A stretch of DNA of 64,000 nucleotides from Hyaloraphidium curvatum (lineage: Eukaryota > Monoblepharomycota > Hyaloraphidiomycetes > Hyaloraphidiales > Hyaloraphidiaceae). The notes below the pieces were generated by a model that saw nothing but the letters and a program-made list of their open reading frames with translations, was not told where the DNA came from and did not search any database. Numbering within the stretch: position 1 is the first letter of the stretch; the number at the start of each line of letters is the position of its first letter. This document shows, piece after piece, positions 9,119 to 19,760 of the stretch. The translations under genes were made by a program, and so were the position numbers. The stretch spans positions 1 through 64,000 of the forward strand of contig JAIVFI010000024.1 in the NCBI GenBank assembly GCA_025558095.1, in the 5' to 3' direction.

Positions 9119-11156
9119 TCAGCGAAAGACCTTCGGGCTCCGCATCCTGGCGTCTCCCGATCCCGCTTTCCCTCCACCTCGCGCGCTCAGATGAGCCGCC
9201 TGGCTCCCGAGCACCTGCGCGCATCCGATCAGCGATCGCCTTCCACGGAGCCCGACGGCAACCCACCCTCCCACGGTGCAATCTCCCGTGGCGTAGGCAA
9301 CCGACATGTGCACGGCGATGTAGTACGTCCCCGAAGCGCACGTCGGCAGCGCCACGGGGCCGACGATGCCCGTCGAGGCGCCCGAAGGGCAGTACGAGGC
9401 GCTGCCGGGCCACTGACCGAACGCGTAGACGGACTGGGTGCGGGCATCGGGCTGTCGCGGGGGGCACGAGCAGCTGGGGCGGTGCGAGTATGCTGACCAG
9501 CGGATCGACGCACCAGCGAGCTTCCGCACCACACGTTCAGGTGCGCGTCCTTGACCACCACCCCGCCGGCCGTCGAAAAGCTGAACGACACACCCGATCC
9601 GGACCACTGCACGGAGAACGAGCCGACATTGGTTCCGCAGCTCCCGCGGCGGGCGATCGAGGTCCCCGAGCCGGGGGTGCACGCCGGGTTCGAGGGGCCG
9701 TTGGAGAAGGCGGACCCGCCGGCGACTAGGATGCCGATGCCGAGGTCGGTGCCCGGTGCGACGGGTCTGCGGGCGATCGGATCGCGGGTGAGCGAGGCGG
9801 ACGGCGGCAGCGTGGGGCGGAACGTTACCCGAGGAAGAGGCCCCAGCGGGTGCCCTGCCAGCTCGTGAACGCGGTGCTGGGGAGGTACCCGAACGCGGTG
9901 TCGGAACCGCAAGTCGGTGAAGGGGTGGGCGTCGTGGACGTGCTGGGTGTGCTGCACGACGGCTCGACTGGCGCGCGGGTCAGCGAAGCAGGGCCAGGGG
10001 ATGCGCGGTAAGAAGACCCACTGGTGGTCGTCGAGTAGCTGATGGAGCGGATGGTCTCCTGGCAACCGATGCTGGTGGTCTTGGTGGCGATGCAGGACTG
10101 CGTGACGAGGAAGCCGAGGTACTGCGGAGGGGGAGGCGTCGATCAGTCCCAGCCGATGCGGGAGGAGAAGCCCCCGATGCAGACCGTGGGGAACTCGTAA
10201 GGCAGGCCGTCAAGGTGTCCCGTCGAGTCGCTAATGCCGTCGCTGCGGCGAAGAAAGGGGAGATCAGCCCTGCATGCATCGCGGGCGTGCCGCCGCCAAC
10301 CCACAATCCGAAGTGCTCGCCCACGCCGAACACGCAGGCGGCCCCGCCGACCGGGCTCCCAGTCTCGGCCGGAGCGCTGGTTGTGCCGGCCGTGGCCGAC
10401 GCGAACGAGCTGTCGGTCCCCGTTGTCGGATCGGCGACCTGCGACGAGACGGTGATCAGCTTTGGCTTTGCACTCTGTTCCAGGGAGGCGCACGCACCGG
10501 GGTTCCGGAGCAAGGGGTCGGCGTGGTGGTCACCGTAACGACATAGACGCTCGTGGTAACCGTGGTCGTCGCGACGGTGATCCCCTGCGTCGCGCACGAA
10601 GGGGGCGCAACGCTTCCCCAGGAAGCCTGCCCGCGATCGATCGTCAGCCGCAGCCCGGACCCAGGACAAGCATGCCGACCGCACCGTGCACGAGTACTGC
10701 CCGGGGGGCACGAAGCCGGGCAGCGTGGTGGCGCCGCAGTAGATGTGCGACGTGGTGATGGTGGCCGAGGGGTTGGAGAGCGAGGTGCTGACGATGGCGA
10801 TGGAGCCCTGCAGGTCAGCGAAGAGGTGAGCGGCTGTTCCTCGGCGCCGAGAAGGAAGCGCCCACAGTGGAGTCGACGGTGACGCAGGCGGTTCCGACGG
10901 GGGTGTGGTTCTCTCCGCTGGTGCGACGGAGGCGGTCAGCCGCGGGCGGCGGTGGGGCCGCGGGGGAACGCACACATAGATGGTCTCGCACGAGGGCGAG
11001 TTGCCTGCAGGGGCGGTGAGCTTCCGCGGAGGGGAGTCGGCGGAGGAGCGGCGCACCGTAGCTCGTCGTGCCGTCGGCGACGGTGCTGTCGCAGGCGGGC
11101 AGTGCAAGCGCGGAGCCGGCGAGGGCGAGGAGCGCGAGGGCGGCAAAGAGCTTCAT
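9119..11156 (-). CDS. Secreted Cys/Thr-rich protein of unknown function, 11 exons
   Basis: Not recognised as a known family. Eleven exons join without a frame break to 470 residues: 11156-11057, 11004-10974, 10917-10866, 10807-10685, 10626-10498, 10438-10305, 10242-10185, 10121-10022, 9967-9829, 9766-9535 and 9433-9119. Seen: signal peptide MKLFAALALLALAGSALA, then Cys pairs spread through a Thr/Ser/Gly-rich chain, a Thr-rich stretch (ITVATTTVTTSVYVVTV) suited to O-glycosylation, and a Gly-rich C-terminal third with FSVQWSGSGVSFSFS. Splicing of exon 7 at gtctgc avoids a TGA a little downstream, which makes that junction the least sure. Likely an extracellular or wall protein. Confidence 0.75.
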
Positions 11157-12080
11157 GGCGAAGTGTCGAGGCCTGTGAGTCGTGCGCAGTAATTGGATCG
11201 TGTGTTCCTTTATCGCCTTTCGGGTCGGGGCTGGGGAGCGACAATGAATCTTCGGTGACTGCATCGGTCGTTCGTGCGACGGGTCGGGTCCCACGACCAC
11301 CGGCCGGCAGACCTCGCCGGCACCGCATCCCGGCACGGTGGGCGCGCCCGACTCTGAAGTGGGCCGCGGGAGGTGATGCCTGCATCTCTGCCCCTCGCGA
11401 TGCGCCCGCTTTGCGGGAAGCCCCGCCGGCCGGGAAAACGGAACCCCCATGCCCCGACCGCCGTCCGACCGATGAATCAACGAACCCCGCCCACACAGAT
11501 CGCCGGCCTTCCGACGCATGTGAGAAGCGACAGAGAGGCAACTCGTTGTTCCCGGGCACACGTCAACGGCCAGGCGCACGGCCGAGCGAAAGTGCCGTTG
11601 TCGCTCCTCCCGAAACCGGAAAGCCCGTCCGGCCAAGCACGTGAATTGAAAGCAAAGCCCACCTCACGACTCCACGCGCACGATCTCGACGGAGCGGAAG
11701 GGAGCGGCCGCCTTTTCGGAGGTCCGCGGGTCCCTAAACGAGCCTTGCGCGCAGGCACTTCACGGGGCCAGGAGGCCTTGCGCGCAGGGTGTCGCGTAGG
11801 AGTTGCGCCAACTCCCGAATGCGAGGCACGGCGTCGCGCCCGGTAATGCCGTTCGTCTCTCGGTGATTTCCAGGGCGCGCGAGCTCCCAGGCTTGCCGGC
11901 AGGCGAGGCCGAGGGCGAGCAGCGTCCGGCGGCGGCCGCAGACCGCGAGCACGTCCATGAGAAGGAGGACAAGCTCGTTGGGGAATTGTTTGTTCTGCTT
12001 CGCGTCCATGTCAACTGAGGGCGTCCGACTCGTTGGTTGATTGATGACGTGTGCGCTCCGATACTGACAACGAACGTACA
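11157..12080. other. Intergenic, no gene seen
   Basis: About 920 bp upstream of the secreted-protein gene. Open frames of 70-270 codons are present on both strands, but none resembles a protein family and none starts with a plausible exon. It should contain the promoter of the secreted-protein gene. A ligase remnant begins at its right edge. Confidence 0.45.
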
Positions 12081-12081
12081 G

Positions 12082-12250
12082 GGCCTCACTGCAGGCCTTC
12101 CTCCGCGACCGCACTGCGGCGTTCAAGGTGCCCGCATACATCCGAATGCAGCTGGAGCTGATGTTCGCGACGGCGAGCGGGAAGCAGCTCAAGCGCCAGC
12201 TGCGGGAGGAGGTGGCGCGGAACGGGGATCGGAAGGCAAAGGCGAAGCTA
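12082..12250 (+). pseudogene. 3' end fragment of an acyl-CoA ligase gene (copy 1)
   Basis: Encodes SLQAFLRDRTAAFKVPAYIR, then a stretch ending TASGKQLKRQLREEVA and KAKAKL, matching the last ~55 residues of the intact ligase at 21479-23898. The usual stop after AKL is changed (TCG follows), so the frame runs on. No adenylation domain lies upstream. It ends 55 bp from the stop of family copy A, which points at it from the other strand. Confidence 0.8.
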
Positions 12251-12304
12251 TCGGAAGATCAAATTGATGCATCAGATTTCAAGAAGGTACAAGCGATGGA
12301 TACG

Positions 12305-13219
12305 CTAGACCGAGTCCCGGAGCCGCTCGATGGCCGCATTGGACAGGCCGAGCTTCTCGCCCAGCGCCGCCAGCTTCTCGCGCCGCAGGTCCGCGGGGGC
12401 TAGGGGAGGGTAGCCGGCCACGATGTTCGGGCGCTTGTAAAAGCGCAGGTAATGGTCCAGCTCCTCGTCGTCCAAGGCGACGATATCTTCGAAAAGTTCC
12501 AGAGGTGGCAGGCCCTCCTGAGGGGGGGCACGGATCACTTAAAACACAGTCATCGGCAAAAGCGGGGAACCCACGTCCGTCGGCCGCTTGCCATCGGCGT
12601 TTGCGATTTCCTTGAGCAAGCGGGTTGCCGTCCCCGCCCTGTCGTGGCTGTTCATCTCGTACGCGAACATGCCGCCCAGGGTGCGCACCGAGTCGGTGAC
12701 CGTGGTCATGAGCGCTTCCAGATTCGTGAACCGAGACATGACTGTGCTCTCCAAGCCCGTGAAGTGGGCTGAGGCGTGGCCGGAGGAGGTGTCGACCCGG
12801 GCCGCCAGGGACTCGAGCTGCCCTCCGAGGTCTTGCCCGACCTGCTCAATCCTTCGCACGGAGGGAGGCACTGCACGACCTCGAGTCAGGTTGCTGCGGG
12901 CCTTTCACAGCCCGGCGGAGAGGACCCACCGAATCCCTGGCCTTGCGCGACCTCCTGCTCGTGGACGTTGAGCGTGGCCATGACGAGGCCAAGCTCTTCG
13001 TGCTGCTCCGTGCCCGTTGCCACTGAGCAAAAGAATCATTTCGGCCACGGCGCCATGTGTTCGAATGGGGCCCGACGCACTGTTGGCCGCGACGGCCTTC
13101 GCCACGTGTTCCGCCTCGGCTCCAAGCTCGGCGGCCGTGGCGGGGTCCGAGACGGCTGCGGGACGCGGCAATTGTTCGGGTCCGTACCGCGGGAGTCGGC
13201 GGAAGTTGGCCGTAAGCAT
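12305..13219 (-). CDS. Undescribed small protein family, copy A
   Basis: No known family recognised. Four exons (13219-13081, 13022-12930, 12870-12548, 12517-12305) give 255 residues, all phases consistent, TAG stop at 12307-12305. Seen: an N-terminal LPRPAAVSDPATAAELGAEA region, a short exon with GTEQHEELGLVMATLNVHE, a helical heptad-like middle (VPPSVRRIEQVGQDLGGQLE) and a C-terminal domain with DIVALDDEELDHYLRFY and REKLAALGEKLGLSNAAIE. Two paralogues lie at 14982-15846 and 18754-19573 with the same exon plan (first exon 139 nt in A and B). No signal peptide or membrane span. The C-terminal acidic-helix/'LRFY' block is the best conserved part. Confidence 0.7.
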
Positions 13220-13395
13220 TTCGGGGCGAGAAAAGACGCAAAGGACGGGGATCGTGATGGGGATGTTTGTTGGCTGCGGCCGCTGAGGTGGCGGTAAAGA
13301 AAAAAACCCAGACTGTGCACGTCGGAAATGCGCTTACGACTGCAACGGCGGCGCGCCCTCCGATCAAACCAACATTCCGTGCCGCGGACGACATC

Positions 13396-13463
13396 CATCA
13401 TCGATGCGTCAGCCCGCGTCCTTCCCTACCGGGATTCACCGTCCTCTGTCCGAGAAGCCACCT
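13396..13463 (-). repeat. ~65 bp dispersed repeat, copy A
   Basis: Read on the minus strand it runs from GGCTTCTC through GGTGAATCCCGGTAGGGAAG to GACGCATCGA. The same block lies 5' of family copies B and C and alone at 55292-55350. It begins about 175 bp upstream of the copy A ATG. Confidence 0.7.
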
Positions 13464-13657
13464 GATGGGGCTCGCGAGCGCTGCCCGGCCCGAGCACGTG
13501 AACAGATGGATGCTCTCTTCTATGGTCAATGCATCATAGGAATGGCCCCTTGGATGCCCGCGGTCCTTGCCGGTGCGGGACCGGCCCCGAACTCCGCTCG
13601 CGCCCGCGGCTTTTCCCCGCCCGGCCCCGTCCATCTGGTCCGGTGCCCACAGCCGCA

Positions 13658-14759
13658 TCACGCATCCCCGTCCCCATGTTCGTCCCTCCCCGCTCCGTCT
13701 CCGTCGCGATCGGCTTCCCCGCGCTCTCCGGCTTGTGCAGGGGCTTCTGCATCCGCCGCGTCACCGCTCCCGCCCTCCCCGCGGTCGCCGTCCTTGACCT
13801 CCTCATAGCGCTCGGCCCTCGGAGGCATCCTTCCCGGCAGCTCCCTCATCCCGTCGGTCAGCTCGGCGATCCGCTGGCGCTCGGCTTCCTCGTCCGTCGG
13901 CACGGGCGCCCAGGAAGACCAGGGGTTCTCGTAACTCGGCACTTCGGGCTTCGGAACCGGCCTTCCGAGATTGGCGGCCGCCGGCTCGATGCTCCCCATT
14001 GACAACCCCATCCCCTGCGCCCCGCTCCCCCCGGCCGGCTTCCGCACCGGTCCCCCGAGATCGGCTGCCGCCGGCCCGATCCTCCCCGCCGCTCGCGTCC
14101 CGATCCCCTCCCCGCGCTGCAAGGCGAGGCGGTGCTGCTCCAACGCCCACTTAGGGGGTTTGGGCCTCGCGGGGTCGAACCCGGGCGGCGGGGGCGGCCT
14201 CCGGCGCCGGGGATCTCTAGGGGGCTATGCGTTCCCGCAGGGGAGCGTTCCCCCGGGCGGCGACGTCGTTGTTGGCGGGCCCGTGCATGCGGGCGAGCGG
14301 GTGGGGCTTGGGCTTGCGGTGGAGGCGTTCGGGGTGCGGGTTGGGTGCGTTTCCCGCGGCGGGGTCGTCGAACTCGAACGGGGCGGGGGAAAAGGGCGCG
14401 GGGCCGTTGCGCGGGGCGATCGGCGGCGTGTCCGTGGCGGGGTTGAAGGGGCGGCGGGGCGGGCGCGCGAGGTGCGGCTTCGGGGCGTTGCCGTTTCCGA
14501 GGGGGAAGTCCGGCCGCTGCGCGAGGAGGGCCGCGAACTGAGACGCGGGGCGGGCGCGGGCGGGGGCGTCGGTTTCGGCGGCGCGGGTTTGCTCGGGCGC
14601 GGTAGGCGGGGCGGCGGCGGGCGCGGGCGCCGGCGGGGCGGGCGGCGCGGGCTGGGCGGAGGGCGCCAGCGTGCCTGCGGCCGAGGGCGTGTCGCCGAGA
14701 CGCAGGTCCGGCAGGAACTCCCTGTTGGTCTTCTCCGGCGAGGCGCGGGGCGTATCCAT
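13658..14759 (-). CDS. Disordered Pro/Ala-rich protein
   Basis: Not recognised. Starts MDTPRASPEKTNREFLPDL at 14759 and runs through a long Pro/Ala/Asn-rich stretch; a second part (WALEQHRLALQRGEG to the acidic DEHGDGDA tail, stop near 13658) is in another frame. The two are probably joined by one short intron near 14215-14260, where a 40 bp GTCGCC...TAG intron would restore the frame; that junction is a guess. The second part contains ENPWSSWAPVPTDEEAERQR, then a helical, charged segment and a Gly/Asp-rich tail. There is no catalytic signature. Confidence 0.5.
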
Positions 14760-14834
14760 CTTCGCGCGCGGTCGTGGGTGGGTTGGTGGGAAAGTCGTGG
14801 CCCGATCCGATCTCGATGACTCGACGGCACTGCC

Positions 14835-14972
14835 GGCCTTCCTCCGCGACCTCCCGCTTACATCCACCCGCAGCTGAGGTCCGGGGTCACGGTCTTGGAC
14901 GTGCAGCCGCTCACTGCAGCTGCGGGAGGAGGTGGCACGGGATCGAGAGGGAGGAGAGGCGAGGGCGAAGCT
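14835..14972 (+). pseudogene. 3' end fragment of an acyl-CoA ligase gene (copy 2), degraded
   Basis: Shorter and more decayed than copy 1. It keeps AFLRDL at its left, then after a gap LREEVARDRE and ARAKL, the tail of the ligase at 21479-23898. No stop follows AKL. It lies about 10 bp from the stop of family copy B, in convergent orientation, as at the other two loci. Confidence 0.65.
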
Positions 14973-14981
14973 ATGGATGCA

Positions 14982-15846
14982 TCAATTTGAAAGAAGGTTG
15001 CGTACAAGCACTAGCGCCTTCCACTCGACCGAGTCGCGCAGCCGCTGGATCACTGCGTCGGACAGGCCGAGGACGTCGCCAAGCGCCTCAAGCTTGTCGC
15101 GCATCACGTCCTCCGGCGAGACAGGGGCACCGGTCGGGTTCGGCGGGTGGTACTGGCCGCCGAGGTAAAAGTGAAGATAACGGTCGAGTTCTTGGCGGGT
15201 GAGGTTGGTGATGTCGGTGACCAGATGAAGCGCACGAAGCCCGACCTAGGCGGAAAAGCAAGTCAGGCCGACGACGGCATCCCCGCACGGAGCCCGCGCT
15301 CACGTTGGTCGGAAGCCGGCCCATGCGGTCGGGGACAATGCGAAACGGTCTCGTGAGGGTTCCGCGGGCATAGTTGTTGGAGATCTTGCGGCCCTGCTCG
15401 GCCAGCTCGGCGCGGAGGGGTGCCAGCTGTGCTTGCAGCTTCTCGTCCACGACCTCGCCGAAGCGCTCCGTAAGCCTTGCCATAAAAGGGAGCTCTGGTG
15501 GGCTTAGAATGAGTCCGCTTCTGAGCCACCCGCGGCGGACGAGGTCCACCTTGGCCGCGGGATTCGACGTCCTCCAACACATGCAGGCCGACAGTCTCCA
15601 CGCCGAGACCCAAAGCCTCGACAGCTGTGTCCCTGCCGAGCGCTCCTATGGAGACAGAAACGGAATCAGAGGCGGTGTCTGACGTCCAGAAAGGTGCGCA
15701 AACGCACGGTTGAGGTCCATGGCCTTGGACAGGTGGTCGGCTTCCCTCCCGACGTCGGCGGTCGTTGCGGGGTCCGACGAAGCGGGCGGCCGAGGCAACA
15801 CGGACGGCGCCAAGTGAGGGATTTCGCGAGGGGTTGCGCTCAGCAT
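14982..15846 (-). CDS. Undescribed small protein family, copy B
   Basis: Paralogue of copy A. Four exons (15846-15708, 15645-15550, 15494-15304, 15245-14982) give 229 residues with all phases consistent. Exon 1 is 139 nt as in A; exon 2 is 96 nt against 93. Seen: MLSATPREIPHLAPSVLPRP, DPATTADVGREADHLSKAM, ALGLGVETVGLHVLEDVE, a coiled-coil-like FGEVVDEKLQAQLAPLRAEL, and the C-terminal LTRQELDRYLHFYLGG with DKLEALGDVLGLSDAVIQRL. It reads 16 codons past the RLRDSV that ends copy A. Identity to A is low outside the C-terminal block, so the duplication is old. Confidence 0.68.
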
Positions 15847-16028
15847 TTCAGGGCAGGAAAAAGACGAAAGGGACGGGGGATGTGATGGGAGTGATTTTGG
15901 GCTGCGGTCAGGTGGCGACGGTGAAAGCGCAAAACGGCCACGTGTGCGCGAGCGCGATGCGATTCCGACTGCAGTGTCGGCCTCACCTCCGATCTCAACC
16001 AACACTCACTACAGCTGATGATCCGTCG

Positions 16029-16090
16029 TCAATCCGGCTGCCCGCGTCCTTCTTGACTCGGGGTTCGCCGGCGTTCGGAGAAGCCACCTC
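16029..16090 (-). repeat. ~65 bp dispersed repeat, copy B
   Basis: On the minus strand: GGCTTCTC, then GGCGAACCCCGAGTCAAGAA and GGACGCGGGCAGCC. It matches the repeat upstream of copies A and C, and lies about 180 bp upstream of the copy B ATG. Confidence 0.65.
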
Positions 16091-16287
16091 GGCTGCCCGG
16101 CCGAGCTCACGCAAAGACGCTCTTCTCCGGCTGAGTGAGGGGCGTGGCGGACGGGCCCTGCACCGGGATCGGGCGGCGGCGAAAAAGGAAGGCCGAAAGG
16201 CGATCTTTGTTTGAACAGCTGCAAGTGAACACGATCTCGACATCCCAAAGCGCCCACCTCGCCGGTCCAGCGCCCGCCAACGCGCCT

Positions 16288-17218
16288 TCAAAGCAACCAC
16301 GGGTCCCCCGTCGCCCTCACGGTAACGTCCCTGATCGACACCCCCCACGGCTGGTCGATGGCCGACATGATGGCGTCGGCGATGTACTCGGGCGCCAGCC
16401 CGAAGTACCGCGGGTCGTCGGGATCGTCCAGCCCCTCGCCCAGCGGCTTGCCCTCGGCCCTCGCCTGGGCAAACGCCGCGTACTCGGGCAGTTTGTACCC
16501 CAGGATCCCCACCACGGCGTCCATGTTGACCACCGCGGAGCCCAGGTTGGTCCCGGGGACGCCGGTGGGGCGGACGATGGTGGTCTTGATCTTGCCCTGG
16601 GCCTCGATGCGGAGCGTGTCGGTCAGGAAGTTGACGGCGGATTTGGTGGCGGAGTAGACGGCCGAGCCCGCGACGGGGTAGTTGCTGGAAGGCGGGGGGA
16701 ACCAGGTGGGACGATGGCGGACGACGGTGAGAGGACGACCGGAGGCCGAGCCGCAAAAGAGCCCACCCGTAGATGCTTGAGAGGTTGATGATGTGCCCCC
16801 GCCCCTGCTTGATCATCTGGTCGTACACGGCCACCATGCCGTGGAGCACCCCTTTGAAGTTGATGTCGATGCAGCGCGACCACGCGTCCATGGCCTTCTC
16901 GTGGTCGGCAAAGAACGCCAGCGGCATCGTCCCCGCGTTGTTGACCATCACGTCCACCGCGCCGTACTTTTCCACCGCCGCGGCGACCGCGGACTTGAAC
17001 TCGGCGAGGTTGGTCACGTCGACCTTCTTCGCGAGGATGTCGCCGCCGGCCGCGGTGACGGCGTCGGCGGTGGCCTTGAGCCATTCCTCGTTGACGTCCA
17101 TCGCGAGGACTTTGGCGCCCCGGGCGGCGGCCTTGACGGAGACGAGCTTTCCAAATCCGGAGCCTGCCCCCGTAATCGCGATGACCTTGCCTTTGACGTG
17201 GTCGGGCGCGGAAGACAT
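16288..17218 (-). CDS. Short-chain dehydrogenase/reductase
   Basis: Classical SDR, 282 residues in two exons (17218-16767 and 16684-16288) joined across an 82 bp intron with GTGGGC donor. Seen: cofactor loop ITGAGSGFGK, Asp after the second strand (LAMDVNEEW), KVDVTN, VMVNNAGTMP, LSSIYG, and active-site YSATKSAV (Y-x3-K). The Asp in the second strand suggests NAD(H) over NADP(H). Start chosen at MSSAPDHVKGKV because the upstream frame extension is unlike protein. The C-terminus GDPW-LL has no targeting signal. The substrate is unknown. Confidence 0.9.
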
Positions 17219-17682
17219 CGCGTGAAGAGGAAATAGAAGAAGGACGCGAAGACAGACGCGATTGAGGGGCACGGAGTGGCCGGACGGTGGTTTGGGAGAC
17301 GGGAGACGGACGCTGGTGGCCAAGCGCGGGTCCAGTCAAGCCGTGCCCCAAGCTCAAACCCAAGCTGGGCCTTGCCGAAGCGCTGGATGATTGTGTGCGG
17401 AAGATGAACATGTCGGGATTTCATCGTGTTGTGCGTCGTGGGACGGGATTCGTCCCTGATCGCACATGCAGTCGCCCGAAGGCCGTCCGGTTCTAGTTCC
17501 GCCCGTTGCGGCACGAATCGCGGGCATCATCTCGTCCATGTAAAGCAAACAGAGCGAAGTGAAGCTGATTTGTATTACATGGCTCGTGGGGTGTGATCCA
17601 TCCGAACAGCGGGTGATGTGAGATCGCTCTCGATGAATCGACTCACCCATCACCGCCTCTTCTCGCCCGCAACTCGCCAACC
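17219..17682. other. Divergent promoter region
   Basis: 464 bp between the start codons of the SDR (minus strand) and the small membrane protein (plus strand). No coding signal seen. It must serve both promoters. It is relatively AT-richer around 17530-17620. Confidence 0.5.
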
Positions 17683-18552
17683 ATGACGACCGACGAATTC
17701 GCGTCCCTTTCCCGGGCCGCGCTCGCCGAACCCCCTCCGACCCCGCGCCCCGCGGAGCCGGCCGGGGGAGCGCCCAAGGCGGACAACGCCGGCGCCGCGC
17801 CCCCGTCGGAAGCCCCCCGCTCGCCCGCCGAAGCTCCGTCGCCGTCGGCAGCCGCAAGGGTCGGAAGCGCTCCCATCAAGGCCGGGGACGGCGGCGGCGG
17901 CGGAGGGGACGGCCGAGCGAGCCCGCTCGGGACCGCCACGTCGGCGCCGCAGCTCGTCGCTCGCACCGTGCCGGGAGCCAACAAGGAAGTCCTCAAGTCG
18001 GGAGGGAACGAGGAATCGAAGGCCGTGAAGGCGCTGTTCTGGATCTTCGGGTGGGCATTATTGGCGGCGTCTCCTTGCTATGACGATGCCGACGCCACCG
18101 ATCCCCCAGGACGCTCGGGATGCTCGTCGTCATGGGACAGGTTTCCGGGAGGTTCGGGTACCAGTTCGTCGCCACTTTCCGCAGGAAGGTGGGCCGGGGA
18201 TCGCCTCTGGGCCGGGGCAGGGGCGCTGACCCAGCCGCTCCGCTCCAGCTGTGGGGGGGCGGGTTCGAGATCGCTTTCGGCATCCACAAGAAGGTACGAC
18301 GTCGCACGAGCAGCGCGTTCGGAAGGTGGCCGCTGATCGACCGCCCAACTACCCCGGCCCGGCAAGACGCCCCCCGGCGCGCTCGCGTCCCTCCTCTACT
18401 CGATCCACTCCTCCCTCCCGCCGCCGGAGATGGTGTGGGACCTCCTGCTTTTCCCGCTCATGGGCTTGATCGCGGTGATGGTGTTCGGTGGCGCGGTGTT
18501 TTTCTGCGTGTCTGTCTACGACGAGTGCGCGGCGCGCGGGCGGCGCAAGTGA
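17683..18552 (+). CDS. Small membrane protein with disordered N-terminus
   Basis: Not recognised. Four exons (17683-18050, 18110-18188, 18249-18293, 18367-18552) give 225 residues with consistent phases. Residues 1-~115 are Pro/Ala/Gly-rich and disordered. Two hydrophobic segments follow: ALFWIFGTLGMLVVMGQ and, near the C-terminus, WDLLLFPLMGLIAVMVFGGA. A small basic loop (FVATFRRK, FEIAFGIHKK) lies between them. The last acceptor is AAG, not CAG/TAG, and is less certain. Compact two-span proteins of this kind are often organellar. Confidence 0.6.
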
Positions 18553-18684
18553 GGGGTGCGGCGGGAGCGGAATGGAGCGGGACAAAGGCGGTGGCAAAAG
18601 TGTGGTGTAAATCGGCACAAGGACGTCACGCGTTGCGTTGTTCGCGGTGCGGTGCCGTCTTTTCCCGACTCCGGGAGGGCGAGG

Positions 18685-18747
18685 GGGCTTCTCCTGACCG
18701 GCGGCTGGCGAATCCCGGTTGGGAAGGACGCAGGCTGCCGCATCGAA
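18685..18747 (+). repeat. ~65 bp dispersed repeat, copy C
   Basis: GGGGGCTTCTCC, then GGCGAATCCCGGTTGGGAAG, then GACGCAGGCTGCCGCATCGA. Same orientation relative to the gene as copies A and B, but only a few bp from the first ATG of copy C instead of ~175 bp. Confidence 0.7.
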
Positions 18748-18753
18748 GGCGGA

Positions 18754-19573
18754 ATGTACGCAGCCCGGCGGCTCGGCGGCCGAGATCGGAGCCGACGCCA
18801 CACACGTGGTCAAGCAAGGCCGTCTCCCGCCAACAGTACGTCAGACCCTTTCCGACGTCGGACATGGTTGCCGAATGATTCTTCGGCTTAGTGGCCGCGA
18901 GCACGGAACAGCACGAAGAGCTCGGCCTCACCATGGAAACGCTCCACGTGAACTCTGCGGAGGCCGCGGAAGGCTGGGGACACGGTGGGCCGTCCCCGCT
19001 TCGGACAGCCCGCGGTGCGGCTGACCGGGCTCTACACAGTGCCTGCTTCTGCGCGGAGGATCCTGGAGATGCTGGAGAACATCTCGGCGCGGCTCGGAAC
19101 CGGCGAGACCGACATCGCCGGCCACGCCATCGATATCTCCTCGCAGATCAGGGAACTGCACGACAGCGTCGAGGTGCTCAACGGCATTGCATCGTCCAAC
19201 TCTGCACGGCTCGCTTTCTTGATGTACAAGTGCGCCGACGGCACATCGCTCAGCCCCCTCCATATCGTCGACAACGACTTTGGGAGGCTTCCCATACAAG
19301 TGGGACACCGGCACGGGCTAGCTGTGCTTCGAATGACCGGCGCCCCTCGCAGGACAACCTACGCCCCCTCTTCCTTCTTCAAGACATCGTCGGTCTCGAT
19401 GACGGGGAACTGGACGACTACCTGCGGTTCTACTTGGGGCAGAGGCAGCCTCCCAACCTCGCCGATGCCGTTGCCCTCCCCCCGCGGACCTGCGTCGCGA
19501 GAAGCTGGCCGCGCTCGGATCCGCCATCGGCCCCTCCGATGCTCTGATCCAGCGGCTCCGGGACTCGGTCTAG
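18754..19573 (+). CDS. Undescribed small protein family, copy C (frameshifted, probably decaying)
   Basis: Paralogue of copies A and B. Exons 18754-18835, 18892-18984, 19040-19299 and from about 19353. Exon 2 is 93 nt as in A and encodes STEQHEELGLTMETLHVN. Exon 3 begins VPASARRILEMLENI, like A. The last exon opens with FLLQDIVGLDDGELDDYLRF but then meets a run of six C near 19480. After the run the family tail (LRREKLAALG through RLRDSV, TAG at 19571-19573) is in the next frame; the uncorrected frame stops at 19547. The N-terminal homologous segment (AAEIGADATHVVK) is also out of frame with the only ATG. Two lesions suggest a pseudogene, unless the C run is a sequencing slip. Confidence 0.6.
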
Positions 19574-19624
19574 CCTATCCCATCGCTTGTACCTTTTGAA
19601 ATCTGATGCATCGATTTGATCTCC

Positions 19625-19760
19625 TTACAGCTTCGCCTTCAGCTTCCGATCCCGCTCCTCCCTCTCCCACGCCACGTCCTCGCGCAGCTGCCGCTTGAGC
19701 TGCTTCTCGCTCGCCGTCGCGACCACCGGCTCGAGCTGCGTGCGGATGCACGAAAGGGCA
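19625..19760 (-). pseudogene. 3' end fragment of an acyl-CoA ligase gene (copy 3)
   Basis: On the minus strand it encodes RTQLEPVVATASEKQLKRQL, then REDVAWEREERDRK and ends KLKAKL with a TAA stop, the last ~40 residues of the ligase at 21479-23898. No ligase sequence precedes it. It is tail-to-tail with family copy C, whose stop is 51 bp away. This copy keeps the ligase stop position. Confidence 0.8.

Noticed and set aside
13396-19573. CRISPR-like or tandem repeat explanation for the ~65 bp blocks
   Set aside because: The copies are kilobases apart, each next to a gene copy, and not regularly spaced.
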